64,000 bases of DNA from an uncultured Oscillospiraceae bacterium (lineage in GTDB: Bacteria; Bacillota; Clostridia; Oscillospirales; Oscillospiraceae). Shown here piece by piece: positions 31,613 through 40,686 of the stretch. A model generated the notes under the pieces. That model did not search any database. It saw nothing but the letters and a program-made list of their open reading frames with translations, and was not told the DNA's origin. Position 1 is the stretch's first letter, and each line of letters opens with the position of its first letter. The stretch spans positions 1 to 64,000 of the forward strand of contig CAAEOT010000050.1 in assembly GCA_900757655.1 (NCBI GenBank), read 5' to 3'. A program made the position numbers and the translations under genes.

Positions 31613-32953
31613 GTGCAGCCGAAAACCCGCGCCGTCATCGCGCTCGATGCGCTGGGCCTTGCCGTGCTTGCGGCGCTGTTCGTGTTCTGGTGCGCGCGCA
31701 CGCCGGGCCTGTCCGTTCCGGGCGGCATCGCCGCCGGGTGCAGTGCGGCGCTGTTTGCCGCCGTGGGGCTGCGGTTCGTGCCCGCGTGGGTGCGCTTCTG
31801 GCAGCGGGGGGACGATACGCCCGCCGTCCCGGCGGCCGAGCCCGCGCACATGGGTGCACGCATTTTCGCTATGCTGCTCGCGCTCGATCTCGTCCTGCTC
31901 CTGCTCACGTGGGGCATCCGCACCCTCGCCGGGCAGCCGGAAACGCTCACGCAGGCGCTCGAATTCTGGCGCTGCACCGACAGCCGGCACTATCTCGACA
32001 TCGCGCGCGACGGCTACATCGCCTCCGGTGACCCTGACCGCGTCGTGCAGCTCGTGTTTCTGCCGGGTTACCCGCTCGTGGTGCGCGCGGTGATGCTGCT
32101 CGTCCCGTCGGACATCTGCGCGGGGCTGCTCACGTCGGCGCTGTGCTTCGCGGGTGCGGGGTGCGTGGTCTACCGGCTGCTGCGGCTCGACCTGCCGCAC
32201 CGCGGCGCCGTGCGCGCGCTGCGCTTTCTCACACTCGCGCCGGGGTGCTTTTTCTTTGCCGCGCCCATGAGCGAGAGCCTGTTTTTGCTGCTGACGGCTG
32301 CGGCGCTCTACCTTGCCCGCACGCGTCGGCCCATCCTCGGCGGGCTGTGCGGGGCAGGAGCTGCATTCACGCGCTCGCTGGGGCTGCTGCTGTTCGTGCC
32401 ACTGCTGTGGGAGCTCGTGCACGACGCCGTGCAGCGCCGCCGGGCGGACGCCCGGCAAGTCGTCGGCGCGCTGCTCGTGCCGCTCGGCTTCGCGGCGTAT
32501 TGCTATATCAACTGGCGTGTGGCGGGAAACCCGTTTCAGTTTCTCATCTACCAGCGCGAGCACTGGAACCAGCGCACGGGACTGTTTTTCAGCACCGCCG
32601 CATATCAGACGGACTATTTTCTGCGCAGTCTGACCACCGGCGGCTGGCGCGACGCGCTCGGCCTCTGGCTGCCGAACCTGATCGCGTGCTTTTCCGCGCT
32701 CGGCCTGCTGGCTGCGGCCGCGCCGAAGCTGCGCGCGAGCCAGACGGCGTGGTTTCTCGCGTACTACATCGTCGCCGTCGGCGCGACGTGGCTGCTGAGC
32801 GCGCCGCGCTACCTGCTCGTGTTGCTGCCTGTGCCGCTGGCGCTGGCACAGTGCACGCGAAAGCGCACCGCCGACCGCATTCTCACCGCTCTGAGTGCGC
32901 TCGCCTCGCTCGGGTATCTCATCGCCTTCGCCCTGCGCTGGCAGGTGTGGTGA
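31613..32953 (+). CDS. Multi-spanning glycosyltransferase, PIG-V/mannosyltransferase-like
   Basis: A 446-residue integral membrane protein with about ten hydrophobic segments. The pattern WRCTDSRHYLDIARDGY near residue 120 followed by FLPGYPLVVR, and later APMSESLFLLLTAAALYLA, fits the PIG-V/GT-C membrane glycosyltransferases; these place an acidic motif after the first segments and use a polyprenyl-linked sugar. The usual acidic motif reads TDSRHY here. I chose the GTG at 31613 because AGGAGG lies seven bases upstream; the frame extends a little further back. Acceptor unknown; surface glycan work is likely. Confidence 0.72.
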   Translation: MQPKTRAVIALDALGLAVLAALFVFWCARTPGLSVPGGIAAGCSAALFAAVGLRFVPAWVRFWQRGDDTPAVPAAEPAHMGARIFAMLLALDLVLLLLTWGIRTLAGQPETLTQALEFWRCTDSRHYLDIARDGYIASGDPDRVVQLVFLPGYPLVVRAVMLLVPSDICAGLLTSALCFAGAGCVVYRLLRLDLPHRGAVRALRFLTLAPGCFFFAAPMSESLFLLLTAAALYLARTRRPILGGLCGAGAAFTRSLGLLLFVPLLWELVHDAVQRRRADARQVVGALLVPLGFAAYCYINWRVAGNPFQFLIYQREHWNQRTGLFFSTAAYQTDYFLRSLTTGGWRDALGLWLPNLIACFSALGLLAAAAPKLRASQTAWFLAYYIVAVGATWLLSAPRYLLVLLPVPLALAQCTRKRTADRILTALSALASLGYLIAFALRWQVW

Positions 32954-33032
32954 GGCGGCACTGCCGGGCACTGTCCCTTTATTGGGACACAAGATATGTT
33001 ACACTTTAGAAAACACACAAGGAGGCAATGTT

Positions 33033-36000
33033 ATGCTGCACCTGCTCTATGGCCCTGCCGCCAGCGGCAAGACCGACCTGCTCATGGGGCGCATCCGCAC
33101 GGCCGTTGCGGCGCGCACGCCGGGGCAGGTGCTGCTCGTGCCGGAGCAATACAGCCACGAGGCCGAGCGTGCCCTGTGCGCTGCCTGCGGTGACAGCCTG
33201 AGTCTGTACGCCGAGGTGCTGAGCTTCACAGGGCTGGCGCGCCGCGTCGCGGCCGAGACCGGCGCGGGCGAGGCGCCGCTGCTCGATCAGGGCGGGCGGC
33301 TGCTGTGCATGGCGCTGGCGCTGGGACAGGTGACGCCGCGGCTGCGGCTGTTTGGCGCGGCCGCCCGCCGGCCGCAGATGCAGCAGACACTTCTCGGCGC
33401 GGTGGATGAGCTCAAGACCGCGTGCATCACGCCCGACGCACTGGAAAAAACGGCCGCGCGCTGCCCCGGCTATCTGGGCGACAAGCTGCGCGACCTCGCG
33501 CTCGTGCTCGCGGCGTATGACGCCGTGACCGCGCAGGGCCACGCAGACCCCACCGACCGGCTGACCCGCCTGGCCGAGCGCATCCCCGCGAGCGCGCTCG
33601 GGCGCACGGGGCACTTCTATCTCGACGGCTTCACGGACTACACACGGCAGGAGCTGGCCGTCGTGCGCGCGCTGCTGGAAATGGGCGCGGACGTGACGGT
33701 CTGTCTCACGCTCGATGCGCTCTCCGGCGGCAGCGAGATCTTCGGCGCCGCCCGGCGCACGGCGCGCATCCTGCTCGACATGGCGGACGACTGTGGCGTG
33801 CAGGCCACGGTCGAAGCCTGCCCCGCCCGCGCGGCCGACACGCCGCTGCGCGTGCTCGAGCAGCAGCTGTTTTCCTACACCTCCGCGCACTTTGACGATC
33901 CCGCGCAGACGATCACCGTCCACACGGCGGACGATCTCGCAGCCGAGTGCGCGTGGGCGGCTGCCCGCGCGCTGCAGCTCGTGCAGGGCGGCTGCCGCTG
34001 GCGCGACATCGCCATCGCCGTGCGCGGCTTTTCCGACTATGCGCCCGCGCTCGAGCGCATGTGCGCCTACTACGGCGTGCCGCTCTATTTTGCCCGCCGC
34101 ACCGACCTGCTGCAAAAGCCGCTCGTGGCGCTCATCCGCGCGGCCTACGACATCGTGACCGGTGGCTGGGACGCCGAGGACGTCTCGGCTTACCTGCGCA
34201 CGGGCCTCGCCGGGCTCACGCCGGAGGAGACGGACACGCTCGAAAACTACGTCCTGCTCTGGTCCATCCGCGGCAGCGCGTGGACGCGCCCCACCCCCTG
34301 GCAGCAGCACCCGGACGGCTACGGCGCACCGGACACGGACGAATCCGCCGCCCGCCTGAAGGAAATCAACGACCTGCGCCAGCGCGCGGCCGGGCCCCTG
34401 CGCCTGTTGGGTGCGGAGAGCAGCGCCGCCGGCACGGCGGAGGCACAGGCCATGGCGCTGGCGGATTTCCTCGAGCGGCTGCACCTCGCGCAGCGGCTCG
34501 ATGCGCTGGCCGAGGGCCTGCGCGCCGAGGGGCGCGCCGCGCTCGCGGCCGAGTATGCCCAGCTCTGGGAGCTGACGGTCGGCGCGCTCGAGCAGTTTGC
34601 CGCCATCCTCGGCGGCACGGAGATGGACGCCGACACGTTCGCGACGCTGTTTTTGCGCATGCTCGCCTGCTACGACATCGGCACGATCCCCGTCGCGCTC
34701 GACCGCGTGACCGCCGGCGACCTCGACCGCATGCGCCGCCGCGGCATCCGGCACCTGATCGTGCTCGGCGCGTCGGACGACCGGCTGCCGCGCGCCGGCA
34801 AGCCGGACGGCGTGTTTTCGCCCGAGGAACGGCGCGAGCTGCTGGAGCTGGAGCTCGACATCGGCGGCGGCACGGACGACGCGCTCTGGCGCGAATACAA
34901 CCTCATCTACCAGTGCGTGACGCTCCCGGCCGAGACGCTCGCGGTGTCTTACCCGCTCTTTGACGGCGACGGCACGCCCACACGCCCGTCGTTTCTCGTC
35001 ACGCGCATCGGGCAGCTCTTCGGTGCGCTGCCACGGCCCGCAAACCCGGACGCGCAGCGCCTGCTGGCCCCGGCCCCGGCGCTGGAGCTGGCCGGGCGCA
35101 CGCTGCGCGGGGCGGCCGACCCGGCCTCCGTCGCGGCGCGCGCATGGTTCCGGCAGCACGACCCCGCCGCGCTCGCCGCGCTCACGCGCGCGGCGCACAC
35201 CGCCCGCGGTCGTCTCTCGCCCGAGCGCGTGCGCGCGCTCTACGGCAAGCGCCTGTACCTCTCGGCGTCAAAGGCCGAGCGCTTCTCCGCCTGCCGGTAC
35301 GCATACTTCCTGCAGTACGGACTCAAGGCCAAGCCCCGCCGACCGGCGGCGTTCAATCCGCCGGAGATCGGCACGTTCTTCCACTATGTCCTGCAGCACA
35401 CGGCGCAGGACGTGACGGATGCCGGCGGCTTTGCCGCCGTGACGGATGAGCAGCTCGGCCGCTTCACCGACCGCTGGACGCAGCGCTACATCCACGACGA
35501 ACTCAACGACTTTCAGGAGAAATCCGCACGCTTTACCTACCTCTTCCGCCGCCTGTGCCAGCAGGTGCGGCAGGTCGTGGCCGACATGGCGCACGAGCTG
35601 CGCGCGGGCGACTTTGTGCCGCTGGATTTTGAACTCAACTTCGCAGACCCCGAGCAGATCGCGCCGATCACGCTCTCGGACGGCGAGGTAACGCTCAACA
35701 TGAGCGGCGTGGCCGACCGTGTGGACGGCTGGCTGCACGACGATAAGCTCTATCTGCGCGTGGTCGACTATAAAACCGGGCGCAAGGCATTCTCGCTCTC
35801 GGACGTGTGGTACGGCATGGGGCTGCAGATGCTGCTGTACCTCTTCGCGCTTGAGCGCTCCGGCCCCGCGCGCTACGGGCACGAGATCGTGCCGGCGGGC
35901 GTGCTCTACGTTCCGGCGCGCGACGTGCTCATCCCGGCCGACCGCCGGCTCTCTCCCGAGGAGGCGGCCAAAGAGCGCGCCGGCGCGGTGCGCCGCTCCG

Positions 36001-36356
36001 GCGTGCTGCTCGACGATGCCGCCGTGCTGCACGCGATGGAGCACAGCGACACGCCGCAGTACCTGCCCATCTCGGCCCGGCGCAAAACGGACGCGCTCGC
36101 AAGCGCGGAGCAGCTCGGCCTGCTCGCGCGGCACATTGAGACCACACTGCTCGACCTCGCGCACGAGCTGCGCGGCGGCAGCATCACGGCTGACCCCTAC
36201 TTCCGCTCCGGGCAGGACACGGCCTGCACGCACTGCGACTATCTGACCGTCTGCCACTTCACGCCCGGCGCGGGGGGCGACTGCCACCGTGTGCTCACCA
36301 AGCTCCCGGCCGACAAGGTCTGGAGCAACCTGAAAGGAGGCGCGGCGGATGCCTGA
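33033..36356 (+). CDS. addB: ATP-dependent helicase/deoxyribonuclease subunit B
   Basis: The 1107-residue protein has AddB traits: a Walker-like GPAASGKTDLLM at the N-terminus, a degenerate helicase core, and a C-terminal RecB-type nuclease (VVDYKTGRKAFSLSDVWYG near residue 910). The nuclease is framed by four cysteines of an iron-sulphur cluster: FSACRYAYF near 755, and CTHCDYLTVC plus GDC near 1070. With AddA it resects double-strand ends. Start ATG at 33033 follows GGAGG. It overlaps addA by eight bases. Confidence 0.93.
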   Translation: MLHLLYGPAASGKTDLLMGRIRTAVAARTPGQVLLVPEQYSHEAERALCAACGDSLSLYAEVLSFTGLARRVAAETGAGEAPLLDQGGRLLCMALALGQVTPRLRLFGAAARRPQMQQTLLGAVDELKTACITPDALEKTAARCPGYLGDKLRDLALVLAAYDAVTAQGHADPTDRLTRLAERIPASALGRTGHFYLDGFTDYTRQELAVVRALLEMGADVTVCLTLDALSGGSEIFGAARRTARILLDMADDCGVQATVEACPARAADTPLRVLEQQLFSYTSAHFDDPAQTITVHTADDLAAECAWAAARALQLVQGGCRWRDIAIAVRGFSDYAPALERMCAYYGVPLYFARRTDLLQKPLVALIRAAYDIVTGGWDAEDVSAYLRTGLAGLTPEETDTLENYVLLWSIRGSAWTRPTPWQQHPDGYGAPDTDESAARLKEINDLRQRAAGPLRLLGAESSAAGTAEAQAMALADFLERLHLAQRLDALAEGLRAEGRAALAAEYAQLWELTVGALEQFAAILGGTEMDADTFATLFLRMLACYDIGTIPVALDRVTAGDLDRMRRRGIRHLIVLGASDDRLPRAGKPDGVFSPEERRELLELELDIGGGTDDALWREYNLIYQCVTLPAETLAVSYPLFDGDGTPTRPSFLVTRIGQLFGALPRPANPDAQRLLAPAPALELAGRTLRGAADPASVAARAWFRQHDPAALAALTRAAHTARGRLSPERVRALYGKRLYLSASKAERFSACRYAYFLQYGLKAKPRRPAAFNPPEIGTFFHYVLQHTAQDVTDAGGFAAVTDEQLGRFTDRWTQRYIHDELNDFQEKSARFTYLFRRLCQQVRQVVADMAHELRAGDFVPLDFELNFADPEQIAPITLSDGEVTLNMSGVADRVDGWLHDDKLYLRVVDYKTGRKAFSLSDVWYGMGLQMLLYLFALERSGPARYGHEIVPAGVLYVPARDVLIPADRRLSPEEAAKERAGAVRRSGVLLDDAAVLHAMEHSDTPQYLPISARRKTDALASAEQLGLLARHIETTLLDLAHELRGGSITADPYFRSGQDTACTHCDYLTVCHFTPGAGGDCHRVLTKLPADKVWSNLKGGAADA

Positions 36357-39300
36357 ACTGAACTTCACCCCCGAGCAGCGCGCCGCGATCGACACACGCG
36401 GCAGCACCGTGCTCGTGTCCGCGGCGGCGGGCAGCGGCAAGACCCGCGTGCTCACCGAGCGGCTCATGGCCTACCTCACGGACGCGGAAAATCCTGTTGA
36501 CATCGACCGCTTCCTCGTCATCACCTACACGCGCGCGGCCGCGGCCGAGCTGCGCAGCCGCATCCTCGACGGGATCTATGCGCGCATTGCTTCAGACCCC
36601 GAAAACCGCCGCCTGCGGCGGCAGGTCGCGCTGTGCGCCCGCGCCGAGATCGGCACGATCCACAGCTTCTGCGCAGACTTCCTGCGCGCCAACTGCGCCG
36701 CGCTCGCCCTCGCGCCAGACTTTCAGGTCGCCGATGCCGAGCGCTGCGCCGCCCTGCGCGCGGCAGCGCTCGAGCACACGCTCGAGCGCGCCTACACGCG
36801 GATCGATACCGACAAAGGCTTTCGCCTGCTGGCCGACACGGTTGGCGGCGGGCGCGACGACGCGCGCCTGGGCGAACTCGTGCTCTCGCTGTATGACAAG
36901 ATGCAGTGCCACGCGCGGCCCGCGCAATGGGCGCAGCGGCAGGTGGAGCTGCTCGCGCTCGACGGCGTGACCGACGCCGGCGCCACGCCGTGGGGCCGGT
37001 CGCTGCTGGCACGCATGCGCGAGAGTGCGGAGCACTGGTGCGGCGTGCTTGAGGCGCAGCTCGACATCATGGCGGACGAGGACATGGAGTGGCTTATGGA
37101 CATCTACGGCGACAGCTTTTCGGCCACGGCCGACGGTCTGCGCGCGCTCGCGTACGCCTGCAACCGGAGCTGGGATGCTGCCGTGACGGCGCTGCAGGAC
37201 GTGCCGTTCCCGCGACTTGGCAGCACGCGCAAGCCGCCGGACCCGGATGTGCGCGACCGCGTCAAGGCGCAGCGCGACGCGGCGAAAAAGGCCATCCAGA
37301 CGCTGCAAAAGCAGATCAACATCCCCTCCGCGCAGGCGATCGCCGACCTGCGCGCGACAGCCCCGGCCATGCAGGCGCTGCTGGCGCTGACGCTGGACTT
37401 CGGCACGGCCTACGCCGCCGAGAAGCGGCGGCGCAGCCTCGTGGACTTCTCCGATCTCGAGCACATGACCGCGCAGCTGCTCACGGATGACGACGGCGCG
37501 CCGACGGAGCTGGCGCGGCAGCTCTCCGGGCGCTACACCGAGATCATGGTCGATGAATATCAGGACGTGTCGGAGGTGCAGGACCTCATTTTCCGCGCCG
37601 TGTCGCGCGGCGGCAATAATCTCTTTTTCGTCGGCGACGTCAAGCAGTCGATCTACCGCTTCCGCCTCGCCGACCCCACGATCTTCCTCGAGAAATACGC
37701 GCGCTTTGCCGACTTCGGCACGGCCGCGCCCGGTGCGCCGCGGCGCATCCTCCTGCGGGAAAATTTCCGCTCCCGCCGCGCGGTGCTGGAAGGGGCCAAC
37801 CACGTCTTTTCCAACATCATGTCCCGCGCCCTTGGCGAGCTGGACTATGACGACGCGGCCCGCCTGCGTGCCGGAGCAAGCTACCCGGACGACGGCGAAA
37901 AGCCGGAGCTTGCCGTGCTCGAGCTGCCGGACGCGGACGACGACGCGCCCACGCCGGAAAAGGCCGCGCTGGAGGCGGACTACGTTGCGCGGCGCATCCA
38001 CGCGCTCATCGACGGCGGCACGCCCGTGTGGGAAAACGGCGCTAAGCGCCCCGCGCACTATGGCGACGCGGTCATCCTGCTGCGCAATGCCAACAGCATC
38101 GGCCCCGTGTACCGCGCCGCGCTCGAGGCGCATGGCATCCCCGTGTCGGCGGAGACGAGCGGCGGGTTCTACACGTCCGAGGAGGTGTCGGTGCTGCGCT
38201 CGCTGCTGGCGGTGGTGGACAATCCGCACCAGGATGTGCCGCTCATCGCGGCGCTGCGCTCGCCGCTGTTCGGCCTGACGGCGGACGATCTGGCCGCCGT
38301 GCGCACGTGCGACCGCGAGCATGATTTTTACACCGCGGTCACGCTCGCCGCCGAAACGCGCGACGACTGCCGGGATTTTCTCGACGTGCTTGCGCGCTAC
38401 CGCGCGCTGTCGATCGAGCTGCCGCTGAGCGAATTTTTGTGGCACATCGTGGACGACCGCGCCGTCATGGCGCTCACGAGCGCGATGCCGGACGGCGAGC
38501 TGCGGCGGCGCAATGTGCTGCTCCTGCTCGATCTTGCGCAGCAGTTTGAACAGACGGGCGCGCGCGGGCTGCACCGCTTCCTGCTCTGGATGCAGCGGCA
38601 GGAGACCGAGGGTGTGGAGCCCGCCGCCCCCGGCGGCGAGAGCCGCAGCGTGCGCATCCTGAGCATCCACAAATCCAAGGGGCTGGAGTTCCCGTTCGTG
38701 TTCTTGTGCGACACGGCGCGCCTGTTCAACAAATCCGATGCGCGCACAAGCGTGCTCGTGCACCCGGCGCTCGGTCTGGGGCCGAAGTGCACGGATCTGG
38801 AGCACGGCGTGGAATACCCGACCATCGCGCGGCAGGCGATCGCGGCGCAGCTGCTGACCGAGACGCTCTCGGAGGAGATGCGCCTGCTGTACGTGGCCAT
38901 GACGCGCGCGAAGGAGCGGCTCGTCATCACGGGCACCGTGCGCGACATCGGCAAGACCGTCAGCACCCTGACCGCCACGGCCACCGTGCCCCTCGCGCCG
39001 GAGCTGCTGCGCGCTGCGCAGAGCCCGCTGCACTGGCTGCTGCAGAGCGCGCTGCTCGACCGGGATGAGCGCTTCCTGCGCCGGAACTACGTCTATCTGA
39101 AGGCGGACGCCGCGGCAGAGCGCACGGAAGCGGAAGCCGAACCCACGCTGCCGGAGCCGGATCCCACCCTGCTGGCGCAGCTCGGGCGCGCGCTCACGTT
39201 CCGCTATGGGTACGCACAGGCCATCGACCTGCCGTCGAAGGTGACGGCGACGGAGCTCAAGCGGCTGGAGGCGGAGGACACGCCGCCCGAGGACGCCGGC

Positions 39301-39906
39301 GCACCGCTGCTGGCGGGCGCGCCGCGCATGCAGACCTTCCGCCGGCCGGACTTTTCAGCCCGCGCGCGCAAGCTCACCGCCGCCGAGCGCGGCACGGCCA
39401 CGCACCGCATCCTACAGTACCTGCACTTTGCCGACGCGCGCACGCCGGAGGGCATCCGCGCGCAGGTAGAAACGTTGACCGCGCGCGGTGAACTCACGGG
39501 GCGCGAGGCGCAGGCCGTGGACACGGCCTCGCTCCTGCGGTTGGGGCAAACGCCGCTCGGCGCGCAGCTCGCGGCGGCGGAGGCTGCCGGCACGCTGCGG
39601 CGGGAGTTTCGCTTCTCGCTCCTGTGCCCGGCGGAGACGTTCTTCCCCGGCTCCGGGGACGAGCAGGTGCTGCTGCAGGGCGTGGTGGACGCGTGGTTCG
39701 AAACAAAGGACGGTCTCGTCATCGTGGATTACAAGACTGACCGCATCCGCCCCGAGGGCGTGCCGGCGCGCACGGCGTACTATGCCGCGCAGCTGCATGC
39801 CTACGCCGGGGCCATGGCGCGCATCACCGGGCGGCCGGTCTGCCGCCGCGTGCTGTATTTCCTGCACTGCGGCCGGATCAGCGACGTGCCGGGCCCGGAC
39901 GCGTAA
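36349..39906 (+). CDS. addA: ATP-dependent helicase/deoxyribonuclease subunit A
   Basis: A 1185-residue UvrD/RecB-type helicase nuclease. Walker A is SAAAGSGKTRVL (residues 24-35), Walker B VDEYQDVSEVQDLIF near 400, SIHKSKGLEFPFVF near 770, and the C-terminal nuclease motif IVDYKTDRI near 1125. It is the motor and second nuclease of AddAB, the RecBCD counterpart of Firmicutes. Length and order match the family. Coupled to addB by an eight-base overlap. Confidence 0.95.
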   Translation: MPELNFTPEQRAAIDTRGSTVLVSAAAGSGKTRVLTERLMAYLTDAENPVDIDRFLVITYTRAAAAELRSRILDGIYARIASDPENRRLRRQVALCARAEIGTIHSFCADFLRANCAALALAPDFQVADAERCAALRAAALEHTLERAYTRIDTDKGFRLLADTVGGGRDDARLGELVLSLYDKMQCHARPAQWAQRQVELLALDGVTDAGATPWGRSLLARMRESAEHWCGVLEAQLDIMADEDMEWLMDIYGDSFSATADGLRALAYACNRSWDAAVTALQDVPFPRLGSTRKPPDPDVRDRVKAQRDAAKKAIQTLQKQINIPSAQAIADLRATAPAMQALLALTLDFGTAYAAEKRRRSLVDFSDLEHMTAQLLTDDDGAPTELARQLSGRYTEIMVDEYQDVSEVQDLIFRAVSRGGNNLFFVGDVKQSIYRFRLADPTIFLEKYARFADFGTAAPGAPRRILLRENFRSRRAVLEGANHVFSNIMSRALGELDYDDAARLRAGASYPDDGEKPELAVLELPDADDDAPTPEKAALEADYVARRIHALIDGGTPVWENGAKRPAHYGDAVILLRNANSIGPVYRAALEAHGIPVSAETSGGFYTSEEVSVLRSLLAVVDNPHQDVPLIAALRSPLFGLTADDLAAVRTCDREHDFYTAVTLAAETRDDCRDFLDVLARYRALSIELPLSEFLWHIVDDRAVMALTSAMPDGELRRRNVLLLLDLAQQFEQTGARGLHRFLLWMQRQETEGVEPAAPGGESRSVRILSIHKSKGLEFPFVFLCDTARLFNKSDARTSVLVHPALGLGPKCTDLEHGVEYPTIARQAIAAQLLTETLSEEMRLLYVAMTRAKERLVITGTVRDIGKTVSTLTATATVPLAPELLRAAQSPLHWLLQSALLDRDERFLRRNYVYLKADAAAERTEAEAEPTLPEPDPTLLAQLGRALTFRYGYAQAIDLPSKVTATELKRLEAEDTPPEDAGAPLLAGAPRMQTFRRPDFSARARKLTAAERGTATHRILQYLHFADARTPEGIRAQVETLTARGELTGREAQAVDTASLLRLGQTPLGAQLAAAEAAGTLRREFRFSLLCPAETFFPGSGDEQVLLQGVVDAWFETKDGLVIVDYKTDRIRPEGVPARTAYYAAQLHAYAGAMARITGRPVCRRVLYFLHCGRISDVPGPDA

Positions 39907-39923
39907 AAAAATGCGAAAACCGC

Positions 39924-39952
39924 TTGCAATTTTGTCACCGGTATGCTAGAAT
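39924..39952 (+). promoter_or_regulatory. Promoter of rpmE
   Basis: TTGCAA (39924-39929), 17-base spacer, TAGAAT (39947-39952), giving a leader of about 60 bases. Confidence 0.7.
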
Positions 39953-40018
39953 TCAGGTTGCGTTTTGTAACCACGGACCAGCCCGTGCTCAAGACAGCCT
40001 ATTATGAGGTGAATGACT

Positions 40019-40219
40019 ATGAAAGACGGTATCCATCCGAATTACCAGCCGACCACGATCCGCTGCGCCTGCGGCGCCGTGTATGAGACCCGCTCCACGA
40101 AGCAGAACATCTCCATCGAGATCTGCTCCAAGTGCCACCCGTTCTACACCGGCAAGCAGAAGCTCGTCGATACCAGCGGCCGTGTGGATAAGTTCAACAA
40201 GAAGTACGGCATCAAGTAA
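40019..40219 (+). CDS. rpmE: 50S ribosomal protein L31 (zinc-binding form)
   Basis: A 66-residue L31: MKDGIHPNYQ at the start, RCACGAVYETRSTK, then CSKCHPFYTGKQKLVDT. Four cysteines (CAC and CSKC) make this the C+ zinc-binding form. The ATG at 40019 is preceded by GAGGTG at eight bases; an ATG two codons earlier is too close to the site. Confidence 0.97.
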   Translation: MKDGIHPNYQPTTIRCACGAVYETRSTKQNISIEICSKCHPFYTGKQKLVDTSGRVDKFNKKYGIK

Positions 40220-40246
40220 GATCGGATCTTCGTTCTTGCGAAAATC

Positions 40247-40275
40247 AGCCCGTGTGCAGTGCACGCGGGCTTTTT
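40247..40275 (+). terminator. Terminator of rpmE
   Basis: AGCCCGTGTGC and GCACGCGGGCT stem followed by five T. Confidence 0.88.
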
Positions 40276-40436
40276 CGCGTCCTGCGCTCTCTGCCGTGTC
40301 ACGAGCCGCCCGCCCACAGCCGCGTGCACACCGGAAACGGCATCAAACACCGCAGCAGAAGGCCGCGCCGCAACCCCTTCCAACAAGACCCGGCGAAGCG
40401 GTTCTCGTTGGAGTGTGTGTCTATGACACACGCACA

Positions 40437-40464
40437 AAACCCCGCTGCCGAAGCAGCGGGGTTT
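40437..40464 (-). terminator. Terminator of the leftward dehydratase-like operon
   Basis: AAACCCCGCTGC and GCAGCGGGGTTT with a TTCG-type loop on the minus strand and a T4 tail, 25 bases after the stop of the 59-aa gene. The stretch 40276-40436 between the two terminators holds nothing I recognise. Confidence 0.78.
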
Positions 40465-40488
40465 CGATTTATGCGATTTGCGCAAAAC

Positions 40489-40668
40489 TCAGACGATACG
40501 CTTGTCGCGCACCTGAGCATCATAGTGCTTGTTCAGGAGCGGACGCACCACGTAGTAGATCAGCTTGTTCTCCAGGTTGAAGAAGTAGATCGTGAAGGTC
40601 GCGGCGAAGCCGACAAACCCGATCACGCCGACCTTGGCGAGCACTTTCGCAGCCAGTTTCATATTCAT
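40489..40668 (-). CDS. Small single-span membrane protein (59 aa) in the dehydratase-like operon
   Basis: A 59-residue reading frame just downstream of the 534-aa dehydratase-like gene, with an 18-base gap and an AGGCAGG site. The N-terminus MNMKLAAKVLAKVGVIGFVG leads into one hydrophobic segment (GVIGFVGFAATFTIYFF). An aromatic and basic tail follows (LIYYVVRPLL, then HYDAQVRDKRIV). The length, ribosome site and position between gene and terminator support a real gene. No family recognised. Confidence 0.62.
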   Translation of the reverse strand: MNMKLAAKVLAKVGVIGFVGFAATFTIYFFNLENKLIYYVVRPLLNKHYDAQVRDKRIV

Positions 40669-40686
40669 AGTCGGTACCTGCCTTTC

